DNA of 64,000 nt. Origin: Lysobacter capsici (GTDB lineage Bacteria; Pseudomonadota; Gammaproteobacteria; Xanthomonadales; Xanthomonadaceae). The notes under the pieces were generated by a model that searched no databases, had not been told where the DNA came from, and saw only the letters and a program-made list of their open reading frames with translations. The stretch is from assembly GCF_018732085.1 (NCBI RefSeq), contig NZ_CP076103.1:62001-126000 (forward strand), written 5' to 3'. Positions 15,830-24,962 of this stretch are shown in pieces; the stretch's first letter is position 1; each line of letters starts with the position of its first letter. A program made the position numbers and the translations under genes.

Positions 15830-17584
15830 GTGTCCGCGATCAATCGACCCATGGCCCGCGACGCGATGCACACTCCCGCCTCCCGCACCTGTTTGCCCAC
15901 GCCATCGCGCACCGGTGCGGGGCGGCGCGTCGCGATGCTGGTATTGGTCAGCGCGGCGACCACGGCGTTGCTGCTGCTCGACGATCGCCTGCAGCAGTGG
16001 GTCAGTCCGAACAACCGGGCGCAGTTGCAGCCCGCCTGGGTCGCGGGCCTGATGACGATCGTGATGTGCCTGTGGCTCGGCGGCAGCCGCTGGGTCGCCA
16101 ACGCGGTGATCGGTGCGTTCGCGGGCATGCAGTTGTTCCAGTTGTGCCATATCGCCGCGATCGGCCGCGCGCTCACGCCGCTGGACGTGGCGATGATCCC
16201 GCACGAAATCGAAGACATCGCGCAGGCGGTGCGCGCCGGCGCGGCGACCCATTGGCCGACCTTGTTCGCCGGCGGGGTGCCGTATGCGCTGGCGTTCGCG
16301 CTGTTCAACCTCGGCCTGCCGCGGTTGCCGCTGCCGCGCCTGCGCGGGGCCTTGCTGATCGTCGCGCTGGTGTTCGGCCTGCAGTTCTACAACGCCGGCC
16401 GCTACACCATGAAGCGGTTCATGCCGCGGCCCGAGCGCAGTTCGCTGCACAACTCGCTGCTGGCCTTCAGCTATTGCGGGGCCAATCTGGTCGGCAAGTC
16501 GGTGCGGCGCAATGTGCTGAGCTATCGGGCCTACACCGTCGTCGCGCGCGACGATCCCGATGCGGCCCGCGAGCGGCCGCGCGATGTGTGGCTGGTGATC
16601 TTCGATTCGACCCGCACCGATCACTGGGGCCTGGCCGGGTATGCGCGCGCGACCACGCCGAATATGTCGCGCTGGGTCGCCCAGGGCCAGGCGCGCTGGC
16701 ACCGCGGCATCGCCGGCGCGGCGTCGACCCGCGCCTCGCTGGGCCTGTTGTTCAACGGCGTGCGCGAGCCGGGCAACATCGCGCAGCTGCGCTCGCACGA
16801 GGCCAATGTGCTGCGCCTGGCCAAGCGCGCCGGTTACCGCACCTATTGGCTGTCGACCCAGCACGGCGACCTGCTCGAGGAGATCGATGCGCCGAGCATC
16901 GACGTGGTCCGCACCCGCGACAGCGACGCGGCGCGGATCGCCGCGCTCGGCGACGACGCGATACTGGACATGCTCGACGTCGTGACGCCCGACCGGCCGC
17001 GCCTGGTGGTGATGATGCTGCGCACCGCGCATATTCCCTACCACGACGCTTATCGCCGGCACGGCGCGACCTACCGCCGCTGGCCCGACGGCGAGGGGTC
17101 GATCGAAGGCGCGCGCCTGGTCAACGCCTACGACAACGCGATCGTCTATCAGGACGCGCTGGTCGAAAAGCTGTACCGACGGTTCGAACGCGGCGACGGC
17201 GACGGCCTGTTCGTGGTGACCTCCGATCACGGCCAGATGCTCGGCGAGGACGGCGTGTGGGGGCATAACGTGCTCACGCCGCAGATCGCCCAGGTGCCGA
17301 TGCTGGTGCGCGGCCGCGGCGCGGCGCAGGCGCCGCTGGCCGGCAACGGCGACTGGCTCAGCCACAACGATCTGGCGCGTGCGCTGGCGTGGCGGATGGG
17401 ATTTTCGATCGACAATCCCAACCAGGACGCCGGGGTCGACTATCTGCAGGGCTCGGATCTGTTCGGCGACAACCTGTTCCGCGAACTGCGCATCGTCGAT
17501 GGGCGCCTGCAGCTGGGCGAGTTGTCGGGGCTCGGCCATGCGCATGGCGGTGCGCACGATTCGGGCGATCGCCAGGCCGAATAA
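15830..17584 (+). CDS. Membrane-anchored sulfatase-like / phosphoethanolamine-transferase-like protein
   Basis: The 584-residue protein has about four N-terminal membrane helices (residues ~33-50, 70-105, 145-165, 172-190) followed by an extracytoplasmic alkaline-phosphatase-superfamily domain. Motifs are DVWLVIFDSTRTDHWGLAGY (metal-binding Asp plus nucleophile candidate S260 or T261), the segment GAASTRASLGLL, and SDHGQMLGEDGVWGHN with metal-binding Asp/His. The layout resembles EptA, OpgE and LTA-synthase-type enzymes that transfer head groups onto envelope glycans or lipids. Sulfatase maturation Cys/Ser-x-Pro-x-Arg is not seen, so a transferase is more likely. The GTG start at 15830 could instead be the ATG at 15851 or 15866. 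Confidence 0.8.
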   Translation: MSAINRPMARDAMHTPASRTCLPTPSRTGAGRRVAMLVLVSAATTALLLLDDRLQQWVSPNNRAQLQPAWVAGLMTIVMCLWLGGSRWVANAVIGAFAGMQLFQLCHIAAIGRALTPLDVAMIPHEIEDIAQAVRAGAATHWPTLFAGGVPYALAFALFNLGLPRLPLPRLRGALLIVALVFGLQFYNAGRYTMKRFMPRPERSSLHNSLLAFSYCGANLVGKSVRRNVLSYRAYTVVARDDPDAARERPRDVWLVIFDSTRTDHWGLAGYARATTPNMSRWVAQGQARWHRGIAGAASTRASLGLLFNGVREPGNIAQLRSHEANVLRLAKRAGYRTYWLSTQHGDLLEEIDAPSIDVVRTRDSDAARIAALGDDAILDMLDVVTPDRPRLVVMMLRTAHIPYHDAYRRHGATYRRWPDGEGSIEGARLVNAYDNAIVYQDALVEKLYRRFERGDGDGLFVVTSDHGQMLGEDGVWGHNVLTPQIAQVPMLVRGRGAAQAPLAGNGDWLSHNDLARALAWRMGFSIDNPNQDAGVDYLQGSDLFGDNLFRELRIVDGRLQLGELSGLGHAHGGAHDSGDRQAE

Positions 17585-17609
17585 GGCGCGGCGTTCGCGG
17601 CTGAAAAAT

Positions 17610-20435
17610 TCACAACGAGGCTTCGCGCAGTTTCTTTTCGGCCTCGCGCAACGGCGGCGCATCGGCTTCCAAGTTCAGCCGCATCAGCGCGATCGCCTGC
17701 TCCAGCAGCTTGCGCGCGTCCGGACGGCGGCCCTGGCGCAGCGCCACGTCGGCGGCGAGCAACTGGATCTTCGACAGCATCACCGGGTTCTTGTAGGCCG
17801 GACTCTGCGCGGCGCGTTGCAGCGCTTCGTCGGCGAACACCGCCGCCTGCTTGAGGTCGCCGCGGCCCATCGCGATCTGCGCGGCCAGCGAGGCGATCCC
17901 GGGCAGGTAGTTGATGTCCTCGGGCTGGGTCGCCACGTTCACTTCGGCGCGCGCCTGGTCCAGATTGCGCTGGGCGCGATCGAACAATTTGTTCATGACC
18001 AGGGTCTGCACCAGCCGCAGCTGCGTGCCGATCGCGCGGTCGCCGTCGCGGGCCTGGCGCTGCAGGGCGATGGCGGCGTCGAAATCGGCGTAGGCCTGAT
18101 CGAAACGCTGCAGCCGGCTGTAGGCCACCGCGCGCACCATGTGACCGCGCGCGCGCCACGGCAGCGCGATCGGCTCGTGCTGGTCGCGCAGGCGTTCGAG
18201 CGCGCTGGTTTCGATCTCGACCGCGCGGTCGTATTGCGCGAGCGATTCGCCGTAGACGCCGCCCATGTTGATTTCCAGCATCGCCACGGTCTGCGGGTCG
18301 AGCCCGATCGCCAGCGCGATCGCGCGGCCGCGCTCGTAGTGTTCGATCGCTTCCTTGCTGCGGCCGAGCACGTTCAAGGTGTTGGCGAGGTCGTTCTCGA
18401 CCTCGAAGGTGAAGCGGCTGCGTTCGCCGTAGACGCGGTAGGCGATGCGCAGCGCCTGCTCGCCCTCGGCCAGCGCTTCGGGGTGGCGCACCTGCTCCTC
18501 GCGCAGTTGCGCGGTCAGCCGGTGCAGGTGGAACCAGCTCAGGTTGTCGGCGTCCCAAGCGGTCTTCGCCAGGCGCTGCGCGGCTTGCAGCCGGCGTTCG
18601 GCTTCGACCAGGTCGTTGGCGCGCAGTGGCGGTGCGACCAGGGCGAGCAGAAGGCCGGCGCGCTGTTCGGAAGTTTTGTCGCCGGCCGCGTCGAGCACGG
18701 CCAGGCCGCGCCGCGCATAGGTCTCGACTTCATCGTCGCGGCCGGCCTGCAGCGCGGCCTCGATGTAGTCCAGGTAGGCCTGGGTCAGCACCGGCGGCTC
18801 GGCGCGCTGGCGTTCGCGCAGGGCGACGAGTTCGTGCAGGGTCGTGAGCGCCTGGTCGTGGCGCTCCAGTGCGCTGAGCAGCGAACCGCGCACGCTGAGC
18901 AGGCGCGCATGCAGTTCGGGGTCGGCCGGCGAGTGTCTGGCGAGCAGCGCGCCGGCGCGTTCGGCCGCGGCCAGGCCGGGCCGGGGGTCGTGGGTGGCGT
19001 CGTAGACCTCGGCGATGGTGAGCCAGGCGACCGCGCGGGTGGCGTCGTCCTGGCGGGTGTCGGCCTGCAACTGCTCGGCCGCGCGCGCCAGCAGCGCCGA
19101 GACCGTGATCGGTTCGCCGCGCAGGGTGTTCGGCGAGGTCTGCGCGAGCACCGAGGCAAGGAACTGGCGCGAAGCCTCGGTGTAGCCGGCTTCGCGCTCG
19201 GCGCGCAGGCGCGAGGCCTGGGCGACGCGCTCGGCGGCGAACGCGCGCTGGCGTTCCACTTCCAGCCGCCACACGAACAGCCCGGCCGCGACCGCGGCGA
19301 GCAACGCCGCCGCGGTCGCCAGTCGGTGGCGGGCGACGAACTTGCGCAGCCGGTACAGCGGGCCGCCGCCGGCGACCGAAATCGGCAGGCCGTCGAGGTA
19401 GCGGCGCACGTCGTCGGCGAGCGCGGCGACGGTGGCGTAGCGTTCGCCGGGGTCTTCGGCGCAGGCGGTCAGCACGATCCGGTCGAGGTCGCCGCGCAGG
19501 CCGCGGCGCAGCGCGGCGTCGTCGACGTGGCGGCTCGGCGCCGGCACCGGGCCGTCGCGGCCGCGCAGGTCCGACAGCTTGCGCCCGGTCAGCAGGTCGA
19601 ACAGCAGGGCGCCCAGGCCGAACACGTCGGTGGCGGTGGTGGCGATCTCGCCGCGGCGTTGCTCGGGCGCGCCATAGCCCGGGGTGAAGGCGACGGTGGC
19701 GGTCTGGGCCGGGTCGTCGCCGTCGCCGGCGATCAGGGTGGCGATGCCGAAATCCAGCAGCGCCGGCCGGCCGTCGGGGCGGACCACGATGTTCGACGGC
19801 TTGAGGTCGCGGTGTAGCACCAGGCGCTGATGCGCGTGCTGGACCGCGTCGCACAGGCCGAGGAACAACTGCAGGCGCGCACGCAGCGCGCCGGGCGCCT
19901 CGGCCAGGTGCTGGTGCAGCGGCACGCCTTCGACATAGTCCATGACCAGATACGGCTGGCCGGCCTGGGTCAGGCCGCCGTCGATGTGACGCGCGATCAG
20001 CGGATGGTCCAGGCTCGCGAGCAGGCCGCGTTCGCGCGCCATGCGCCGGATCGCGGACTGGGTCGGCAGGCCGTGCAGCAGTTTCAGCGCGAGCCGCTGC
20101 ACGCCGTCGCCGGCCTCGCGTTCGGCCAGGAACACCGTGCCCATGCCGCCGGCGCCGAGTTCGTGCAGCAGCCGGTACGGGCCGATCGTCGGCGGCGCGC
20201 CGGCCGCGGCCTGGGCGGCGAAGGCCGCGGCCAGCCGGTCCGACAGCGGATCGGCGGGTGCCTCGCCGTCGCCATCGCCGTGGTCCGCGGTGACGCGGTC
20301 GAGCAGACGCTGCACCGCCGCGCGCACCTCGGGATCGGGTTCGTGGTCGAGCAGGTACTGGCTGCGCTCGCCCGGCGGCCGGGCCAGCGCCGCATGGAAG
20401 GCGTGTTCGATCCGGGCGAACTGGTCCGGGGTCAT
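17610..20435 (-). CDS. Serine/threonine protein kinase with TPR-type sensor domain
   Basis: The 941-residue protein starts at the ATG overlapping the sigma gene stop (ATGA, 20432-20435). A ~85-residue N-terminal region precedes a complete Hanks-type kinase: glycine loop GAGGMGTVFLAE (residues ~94-105), K118, HRDLKPSN (208-215), DFG (228-230) and APEQ (256-259). A single transmembrane helix (residues ~371-390) is followed by a ~540-residue extracytoplasmic region of helical tetratricopeptide-like repeats. The same pairing of ECF sigma gene and PknB-TPR gene occurs in xanthomonads and planctomycetes; the kinase probably modulates the sigma factor or is its main target (inference). Confidence 0.92.
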   Translation of the reverse strand: MTPDQFARIEHAFHAALARPPGERSQYLLDHEPDPEVRAAVQRLLDRVTADHGDGDGEAPADPLSDRLAAAFAAQAAAGAPPTIGPYRLLHELGAGGMGTVFLAEREAGDGVQRLALKLLHGLPTQSAIRRMARERGLLASLDHPLIARHIDGGLTQAGQPYLVMDYVEGVPLHQHLAEAPGALRARLQLFLGLCDAVQHAHQRLVLHRDLKPSNIVVRPDGRPALLDFGIATLIAGDGDDPAQTATVAFTPGYGAPEQRRGEIATTATDVFGLGALLFDLLTGRKLSDLRGRDGPVPAPSRHVDDAALRRGLRGDLDRIVLTACAEDPGERYATVAALADDVRRYLDGLPISVAGGGPLYRLRKFVARHRLATAAALLAAVAAGLFVWRLEVERQRAFAAERVAQASRLRAEREAGYTEASRQFLASVLAQTSPNTLRGEPITVSALLARAAEQLQADTRQDDATRAVAWLTIAEVYDATHDPRPGLAAAERAGALLARHSPADPELHARLLSVRGSLLSALERHDQALTTLHELVALRERQRAEPPVLTQAYLDYIEAALQAGRDDEVETYARRGLAVLDAAGDKTSEQRAGLLLALVAPPLRANDLVEAERRLQAAQRLAKTAWDADNLSWFHLHRLTAQLREEQVRHPEALAEGEQALRIAYRVYGERSRFTFEVENDLANTLNVLGRSKEAIEHYERGRAIALAIGLDPQTVAMLEINMGGVYGESLAQYDRAVEIETSALERLRDQHEPIALPWRARGHMVRAVAYSRLQRFDQAYADFDAAIALQRQARDGDRAIGTQLRLVQTLVMNKLFDRAQRNLDQARAEVNVATQPEDINYLPGIASLAAQIAMGRGDLKQAAVFADEALQRAAQSPAYKNPVMLSKIQLLAADVALRQGRRPDARKLLEQAIALMRLNLEADAPPLREAEKKLREASL

Positions 20436-21031
20436 GGCGCGAGCTGTTCGCGCAGCCAGGCCTTGGCGAAGCGCAGGTCGCGTTCGACCGTGCGCACGTT
20501 GATCGCCAGGGCGTCGGCGATTTCCTGCTGCTTGAGCCCGACCAGGAACGCCAGCTCGATCACCCGGCATTGGCGCGGATAGGGTTTGTCGAGCGCGACC
20601 AGCGCGTCTTCGACCTCCAGCCAGCGCTGGTCCGGGGTCGGGCCGTGCGGCGCCGATTCGCGCGCCGGATCGAACGCGGTGATCACCACGTCGCCGCCGC
20701 GTTTCTCGGCCTGGCGCTGGCGGATCACGTCGATCAGGGTGCAGCGGATCGCGGTCGCGGCGATGCGGAAGAAATGCTGGCGGTCCTGCGCCTGGATGCG
20801 GTCGTCGAGCAGGCGCAGCAGGGCTTCGTTGACCAGTTCGGTCGGGTCGATGATCGAGCGGCCCATGCGCGCGAGGCGACGGATCGCGATGCCCTTGAGT
20901 TCGCCGTAGACCAGTGCGTACAACGCATCGCGCGCGGACGCGTCGCCGGCGCGATAGGCATGCAGCAGACGGGTCACGTCTCCTTTCGTTTGCTCGTCCG
21001 CCAAGTCGGGTCCTCCTGACGGCCCAAGCAT
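20432..21031 (-). CDS. ECF-type RNA polymerase sigma factor
   Basis: The 199-residue protein has sigma region 2 (VTRLLHAYRAGDASARDALYALV, then ELVNEALLRLL) and region 4 (LEVEDALVALDKPYPRQCRVIELAFLVGLKQQEIADAL, then VRTVERDLRFAKAWL), matching the ECF-like group that accompanies Ser/Thr kinases. I take the ATG at 21031. A GTG 23 codons downstream, preceded very closely by AAGGAGAC (20980-20989), is an alternative start. The gene is translationally coupled to the kinase. No anti-sigma gene is present, consistent with control by phosphorylation. Confidence 0.9.
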   Translation of the reverse strand: MLGPSGGPDLADEQTKGDVTRLLHAYRAGDASARDALYALVYGELKGIAIRRLARMGRSIIDPTELVNEALLRLLDDRIQAQDRQHFFRIAATAIRCTLIDVIRQRQAEKRGGDVVITAFDPARESAPHGPTPDQRWLEVEDALVALDKPYPRQCRVIELAFLVGLKQQEIADALAINVRTVERDLRFAKAWLREQLAP

Positions 21032-21185
21032 ACGATGGTCACGGTGGTTGCGCATGTCGGCACGACAGTTGTGACGAGCCGTGGCGGTGAGGGCGGTTGC
21101 GGCGTGTCGGGTTCGGACGATGGCGACCGCGCTGTTGCATGAGTCGCGATGGAGGTCGGTTGCGAGGCGATCGGAGCCAAAGGCG

Positions 21186-21258
21186 TCGGGGCTCAAGCCC
21201 CTCCCACAAAAGCCGGCGAAACCTGCGATGTCTGTTGTGGGAGGGGCTTGAGCCCCGA
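21186..21258. repeat. Family A repeat pair (GGGCTCAAGCCCC variant)
   Basis: TCGGGGCTCAAGCCCCTCCC-ACAAAA and its mate are separated by a ~22-base spacer. It is upstream of the sigma factor gene in the 435-base interval 21032-21466, where no other feature was recognised. Confidence 0.85.
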
Positions 21259-21466
21259 CGCTGTTCGCTCAGGCCAGGTTGAGCCAGGCAGTCGCTCACG
21301 AAATCCGCCGTCCGATGTCGGGTTTTCGCCACGCGTTGCGAACTGGGGAATGCGGCTTGCCCATGCACCGCACGCGTCGCACCTACCCCGGCACGGACGC
21401 CAACGCCGCGTCGTGCATGGGCAGGACGCGCACGCCGAGTCCTGGAGCATCGAAACGACCGACCGC

Positions 21467-21703
21467 ATGAATACGCCCGATCCCGCAACGCCGGCCGAGC
21501 CGGCCGCCGGCAACGACACCGACCCGGGCGAAGGAACGCCATCCACCCAACCAGCCGGCGCCAGCGCCGACCACGTGGCCAGCGCGCCCGCAGCGGACAG
21601 CGACGCCGGCCCGAACGCGGGCGAGCGCGCGTCGTCCGCGACGTCGCCGTCGGCCGAGCGCGATTGGCGCGCGGGAATTATTTTCGCCCCGTACCGGTGG
21701 TGA
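21467..21703 (+). CDS. Possible small low-complexity ORF (doubtful)
   Basis: A 78-codon frame from the ATG at 21467 encodes an Ala/Pro/Asp/Ser-rich peptide (MNTPDPATPAEPAAGN...) ending ERDWRAGIIFAPYRW. There is no signal peptide or known motif. The longer frame to 21149 reads through a family A repeat and is not real. The base composition is compatible with coding in this genome, but the opposite strand is open too. I list it only as a possibility. Confidence 0.25.
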   Translation: MNTPDPATPAEPAAGNDTDPGEGTPSTQPAGASADHVASAPAADSDAGPNAGERASSATSPSAERDWRAGIIFAPYRW

Positions 21704-21782
21704 ATCGCGATGGCGCATGCGCTCGCGCCATCGGCGCCAGGCCGGACCCGCGGCGGTCAAGGCCATGCAGGTCGCCGGCCGC

Positions 21783-22421
21783 TTACGAGTTCAACGCCGA
21801 CTCGGGAATCGACACGTCGAGGGTGTTGTCCTGGCCGAAACCGAACGCCACCGCCACCCCCAACAAGATCAGCACCCACAGCGCCGCGCCGAACGCGATC
21901 CAGGCGTAGTTCGCCGCCGTCAGGCGCGCGTTGGATTCGCCGCGCGGATCGCCGCAGGCGGCGTTGGCCGCGCGCTGGATCTGCAGCAGGCTCCAGCCCA
22001 GCGGCAGCAGGCCCAGCACGCCGAGCACGTCGGTGTAGGGCGAACCGATGGCGCGCGAACTCAGCCGGTCCAGCACGGTGTTGCCGATTTGCGCGATCAC
22101 GTACAAGGTCGCCATCGCGCCCGGCGCCCACGCATAGCTGCGCCCGGCCTTGCGCAGCACCCCGTCGATGCGCGCGGTCAGCGCGTGGGTGTAGAAGATC
22201 GCGAACACCGTGCGCGCCAGCGGCCACAGGTATTCGCCGCTGGCGGCGCGGTAGCGGGTCCAGTGCATGTACGACCAATACAAGTGGTACAGGCCGAAGG
22301 TGGCGAAGAACAGGATGCAGAACTTGCGCGCGGAAACGATCAGGAAATCGTCGCTGCGATCGGCCGGCCCGGCCGGCTGCGTAACCGCGGCGGTCGGCGG
22401 AGCGTAGAGGTTGGGTTCCAT
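21783..22421 (-). CDS. Multi-pass membrane protein of unknown function
   Basis: The 212-residue protein starts with a soluble, Pro/Ala-rich segment (~25 residues), then SARKFCILFFATFGLYHLYWSYMHW, a pattern recurrent in xanthomonad hypothetical membrane proteins related to DUF4234 (a helix followed by a YWxYxHW aromatic cluster). Three further helices follow at roughly residues 100-120, 130-150 and 175-200. No catalytic residues are visible. It may be co-transcribed with the outer-membrane protein gene upstream (45-base gap, same strand). Confidence 0.75.
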   Translation of the reverse strand: MEPNLYAPPTAAVTQPAGPADRSDDFLIVSARKFCILFFATFGLYHLYWSYMHWTRYRAASGEYLWPLARTVFAIFYTHALTARIDGVLRKAGRSYAWAPGAMATLYVIAQIGNTVLDRLSSRAIGSPYTDVLGVLGLLPLGWSLLQIQRAANAACGDPRGESNARLTAANYAWIAFGAALWVLILLGVAVAFGFGQDNTLDVSIPESALNS

Positions 22422-22466
22422 GGGGGTGTCGAAGCGCTCCTGCGAGGTGGTCGTGCAATGGATCGA

Positions 22467-23249
22467 TCAGTCGAAGAACACGGCCACGCCGATCCCGCCC
22501 TGCAGGTCGGGGCTGTCGCGGTCCAGCCCCCAGTCCAGCGATGCGTCGAGCTGCACGCGCGAGGTCGCCATCCAGGTCACGCCGGTGCCGGCGACCGACG
22601 TCGTGGATTGGTGATCGGTGTGCGACAGGCCGGCTTCGAGGTAGACGCCGACGCGGTCGTTCACGGCGACGCTGACGCTCGGCGACCAGGTCCAGGTGTC
22701 CTCGCCGTCGCTGCGGTCCAGGTTGAAGTACAGCGCGCCGGACACGCGCTCGCTGAAGTCGTAACCCAGGGTGGTGCCGAGCGTGTACTGGGTGGCGCCG
22801 TTGCTGAAATCGCGCGCGCCGCTGGCGGCGGTGACCGCGCCGAGCACGGCCCAGGAAAACTTGTCGTGCGAGGACGGCAGCGCGGCCTTCAACGCCAGCC
22901 CGGTGTCGCCGGCGCCGTGGCGCGAGCGGCGGCCGCCGTCGCTGTCGCGTTCGCGCAGATAGTTGTACGGCGAGGTCGCCAGTTGCAGCTCGACCGTGTC
23001 GCTCAGGCCCAGGCGCAAGGTGGTGTTGGCGTTGTACTGGGTGCTGCGGGTGCCGCCGTCGTCGTCGCGCTGGAAATCAGGCAGGCCCTGCTCCCAGGCG
23101 AAACCGCCCTTGGGCAAGGTGGCGGTGGAAAACGCGATGCCGGGGCGGTCGAACGACGGCGCGTCGTCGGCGGCGTGGGCCGGCGCGGCCGCGCCCAGGC
23201 CGATCAGCGCGGCCACGCACAGCGGGATCGAACCCGGGTTCATGCGCAT
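22467..23249 (-). CDS. Outer-membrane beta-barrel protein (phenol-degradation-meta/transporter-like)
   Basis: The 260-residue precursor has a signal peptide (LCVAALIGLGAAAPAHAADD, cleavage after AHA at about residue 26). The mature part is rich in alternating strands, shows FDRPGIAFSTATLPKGGFAWEQGLPDF at its start, and ends in a strand with aromatic residues (GIGVAVFFD), all typical of the MetA-pathway/transporter-type OM barrel family. There is a second in-frame ATG two codons in. A substrate cannot be inferred. Confidence 0.8.
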   Translation of the reverse strand: MRMNPGSIPLCVAALIGLGAAAPAHAADDAPSFDRPGIAFSTATLPKGGFAWEQGLPDFQRDDDGGTRSTQYNANTTLRLGLSDTVELQLATSPYNYLRERDSDGGRRSRHGAGDTGLALKAALPSSHDKFSWAVLGAVTAASGARDFSNGATQYTLGTTLGYDFSERVSGALYFNLDRSDGEDTWTWSPSVSVAVNDRVGVYLEAGLSHTDHQSTTSVAGTGVTWMATSRVQLDASLDWGLDRDSPDLQGGIGVAVFFD

Positions 23250-23366
23250 GCTCGCGTCTGCCGCCGATGACGACCGCTCGACGCGTCCGGGCGCTGCTTC
23301 CGTTGCGGCATTGCGTTTACTCCCGTTGTTCCAGGCGCCGGGCAGCGGCGCCCTGCTGCCGTGCGG

Positions 23367-23738
23367 TTACTGCTTCGACCAGCGGCCGCGCTGGCTTTCG
23401 CACGCGGCCTGCAAGGCGGCGAGCTGATCGGGGGTGCGCTGGTAGTAGAAGATCTTCGCCGGCGCGCCGCGCGGCGAATCGCATACGCCGCCGGCGCCGC
23501 TCGGGCAGGACGCGACCAGCCGCATGTCGACCTGGCCGCCCATGCCTTCCAGCCCGGGCGCCTGGCCGCTGCACTGCACCTTCTGCTGACCTTCGGACAG
23601 GTTCATCTCGGTCTGAGTGCACTCGTTGATGACCTGACCCATGATCTGGCCCTGCATCATGCAGGCGCTCCCGGCGTAGGCGAGCGGACAGGCGAGCAGC
23701 AGGGCGGCGAAAGCGAGCGGTGCGGTAGGACGGCGCAT
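23367..23738 (-). CDS. Small exported cysteine-containing protein of unknown function
   Basis: The ATG at 23738 gives a clean signal peptide (APLAFAALLLACPLAYAG, cleavage after AYA at about residue 22) and a 123-residue precursor; the frame to 23855 adds a non-signal extension. The mature protein has six to seven cysteines, suggesting periplasmic disulfides (CMMQGQIMGQVINECTQ, QCSG, ASCPSGAGGVC, AACESQRG). Size and pattern are reminiscent of DUF3617-type exported proteins, but I am not confident of that assignment. It is on the same strand as the OM protein gene, 117 bases upstream of it. Confidence 0.7.
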   Translation of the reverse strand: MRRPTAPLAFAALLLACPLAYAGSACMMQGQIMGQVINECTQTEMNLSEGQQKVQCSGQAPGLEGMGGQVDMRLVASCPSGAGGVCDSPRGAPAKIFYYQRTPDQLAALQAACESQRGRWSKQ

Positions 23739-24022
23739 GGCGAGGGCTCCGAAGGCGACGGGAAACCGCGACCCCGACGGGCGCGGCAGCCTGGAGACGA
23801 AGCGCGCAGCGCATCGATGCGCCGCGGCGGTCCATCCCCATGGACACCGCATCACTCTAGCGCGCCTGGGTGACCGGTGGCAGACGCTCGCTCCGGACGA
23901 TCGGGCGCATACGCCGCAAAGCGTGAAACGACGCCGCCCGGATGACGGCGCGCTGCCCGCAGTCGGGGCCCGCAGGCCGGCGCGTCGCGCGAGTCATCGC
24001 GATCGGATCGCCGGCGGCGTGC

Positions 24023-24793
24023 TTATTCTTCCTGCCCGTTGCGCGGCGGAAACCGCAGCACCACGCCGGTCTGGTGATCCGGGCGATTCCACAGCACCGG
24101 CACCTCGCGCGGGCTCGGCGGCTCGAGTTCCTCGTGCGCCGGCACCATCGATTCGTCCTCGTCTTCCCAGCTGTAGCGCTTGCGCGGCGGCAGCGGGTCG
24201 CGTAGGCGGAACACGAAGGCGGCGATCACGCCGGCCACCGCGCCGCCCAGGTGGGCCTGCCAGGACACGCCGATCTCGCGCGGCAGCACGGTCAGCAGCA
24301 TGCCGCCGTACAGCAGGAACGCGATCATCGCCGCGGCGATCGAGGGCCGGTCGCGGCGCAACAGGCCCAGGGTCATGACCAGGAACATCAGGCCATGGGT
24401 CACGCCGCTGGCGCCGAGGTGATAACTGCCCGGATCGCCGAGCAGCCACGCGCCGATGCCCGAGCCCAGCCATACGATCGGCAGCGCGCGGACCGTCGCC
24501 TTGGGATAGACCGCGCCGGCCAGGGTGCCGAGCAGCAGCAAGGACGTCGCATTGGCGGCCAGATGCTCGACCGAGCCGTGCAGCAGCGGCGCGGTCAGCA
24601 GCCCGATCAGACCGTGCAGCGACCACGGCTGCACGGTGAAGGCGCGCACGTCGAAGCTGCCCTGGGCGGCGAACACCGCCACCAGCAACAGCACGAACGC
24701 CAGGCTGGCGTTGAGCGCGCGCAGCAGGCGGCGGCGGTCGGCCTTGCGCTGGGCCGGGGTGTCGGGGATGGGGGCTTCGGTGGGCAGTTGCAT
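24023..24793 (-). CDS. Rhomboid-family intramembrane serine protease
   Basis: The 256-residue protein has six membrane helices. The catalytic dyad is visible: S129 in HLGASGVTHG and H181 in SWQAHLGGAVAG. The conserved loop HGSVEHLAANATSLLLLG carries the H-x-x-x-N motif of helix 2 that stabilises the oxyanion. A C-terminal ~55-residue cytosolic tail is acidic and Pro-rich. Rhomboids cut transmembrane segments of client proteins; no client is adjacent. The gene is divergent from the RlmI-like gene. Confidence 0.93.
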   Translation of the reverse strand: MQLPTEAPIPDTPAQRKADRRRLLRALNASLAFVLLLVAVFAAQGSFDVRAFTVQPWSLHGLIGLLTAPLLHGSVEHLAANATSLLLLGTLAGAVYPKATVRALPIVWLGSGIGAWLLGDPGSYHLGASGVTHGLMFLVMTLGLLRRDRPSIAAAMIAFLLYGGMLLTVLPREIGVSWQAHLGGAVAGVIAAFVFRLRDPLPPRKRYSWEDEDESMVPAHEELEPPSPREVPVLWNRPDHQTGVVLRFPPRNGQEE

Positions 24794-24962
24794 GAAAACC
24801 AGATTGGCACCGCCGGCGACCTTTGCAAGCCGGCCCGGGCGGGCTTCTTTGTCCCACCCACGGGAATGTGGCCTGCGTCAACAACCGGCCCGGTCCCGCC
24901 CCGGTGCGCTCGAAGGCCCACGCGGCCGGAGAGGAATCGCCCCGCCCCGGTAGAATGGGCCG

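Noticed and set aside
21149..21466. N-terminal extension of the small frame at 21467
   Set aside because: It translates a family A repeat and has no signal peptide or homology-like pattern.
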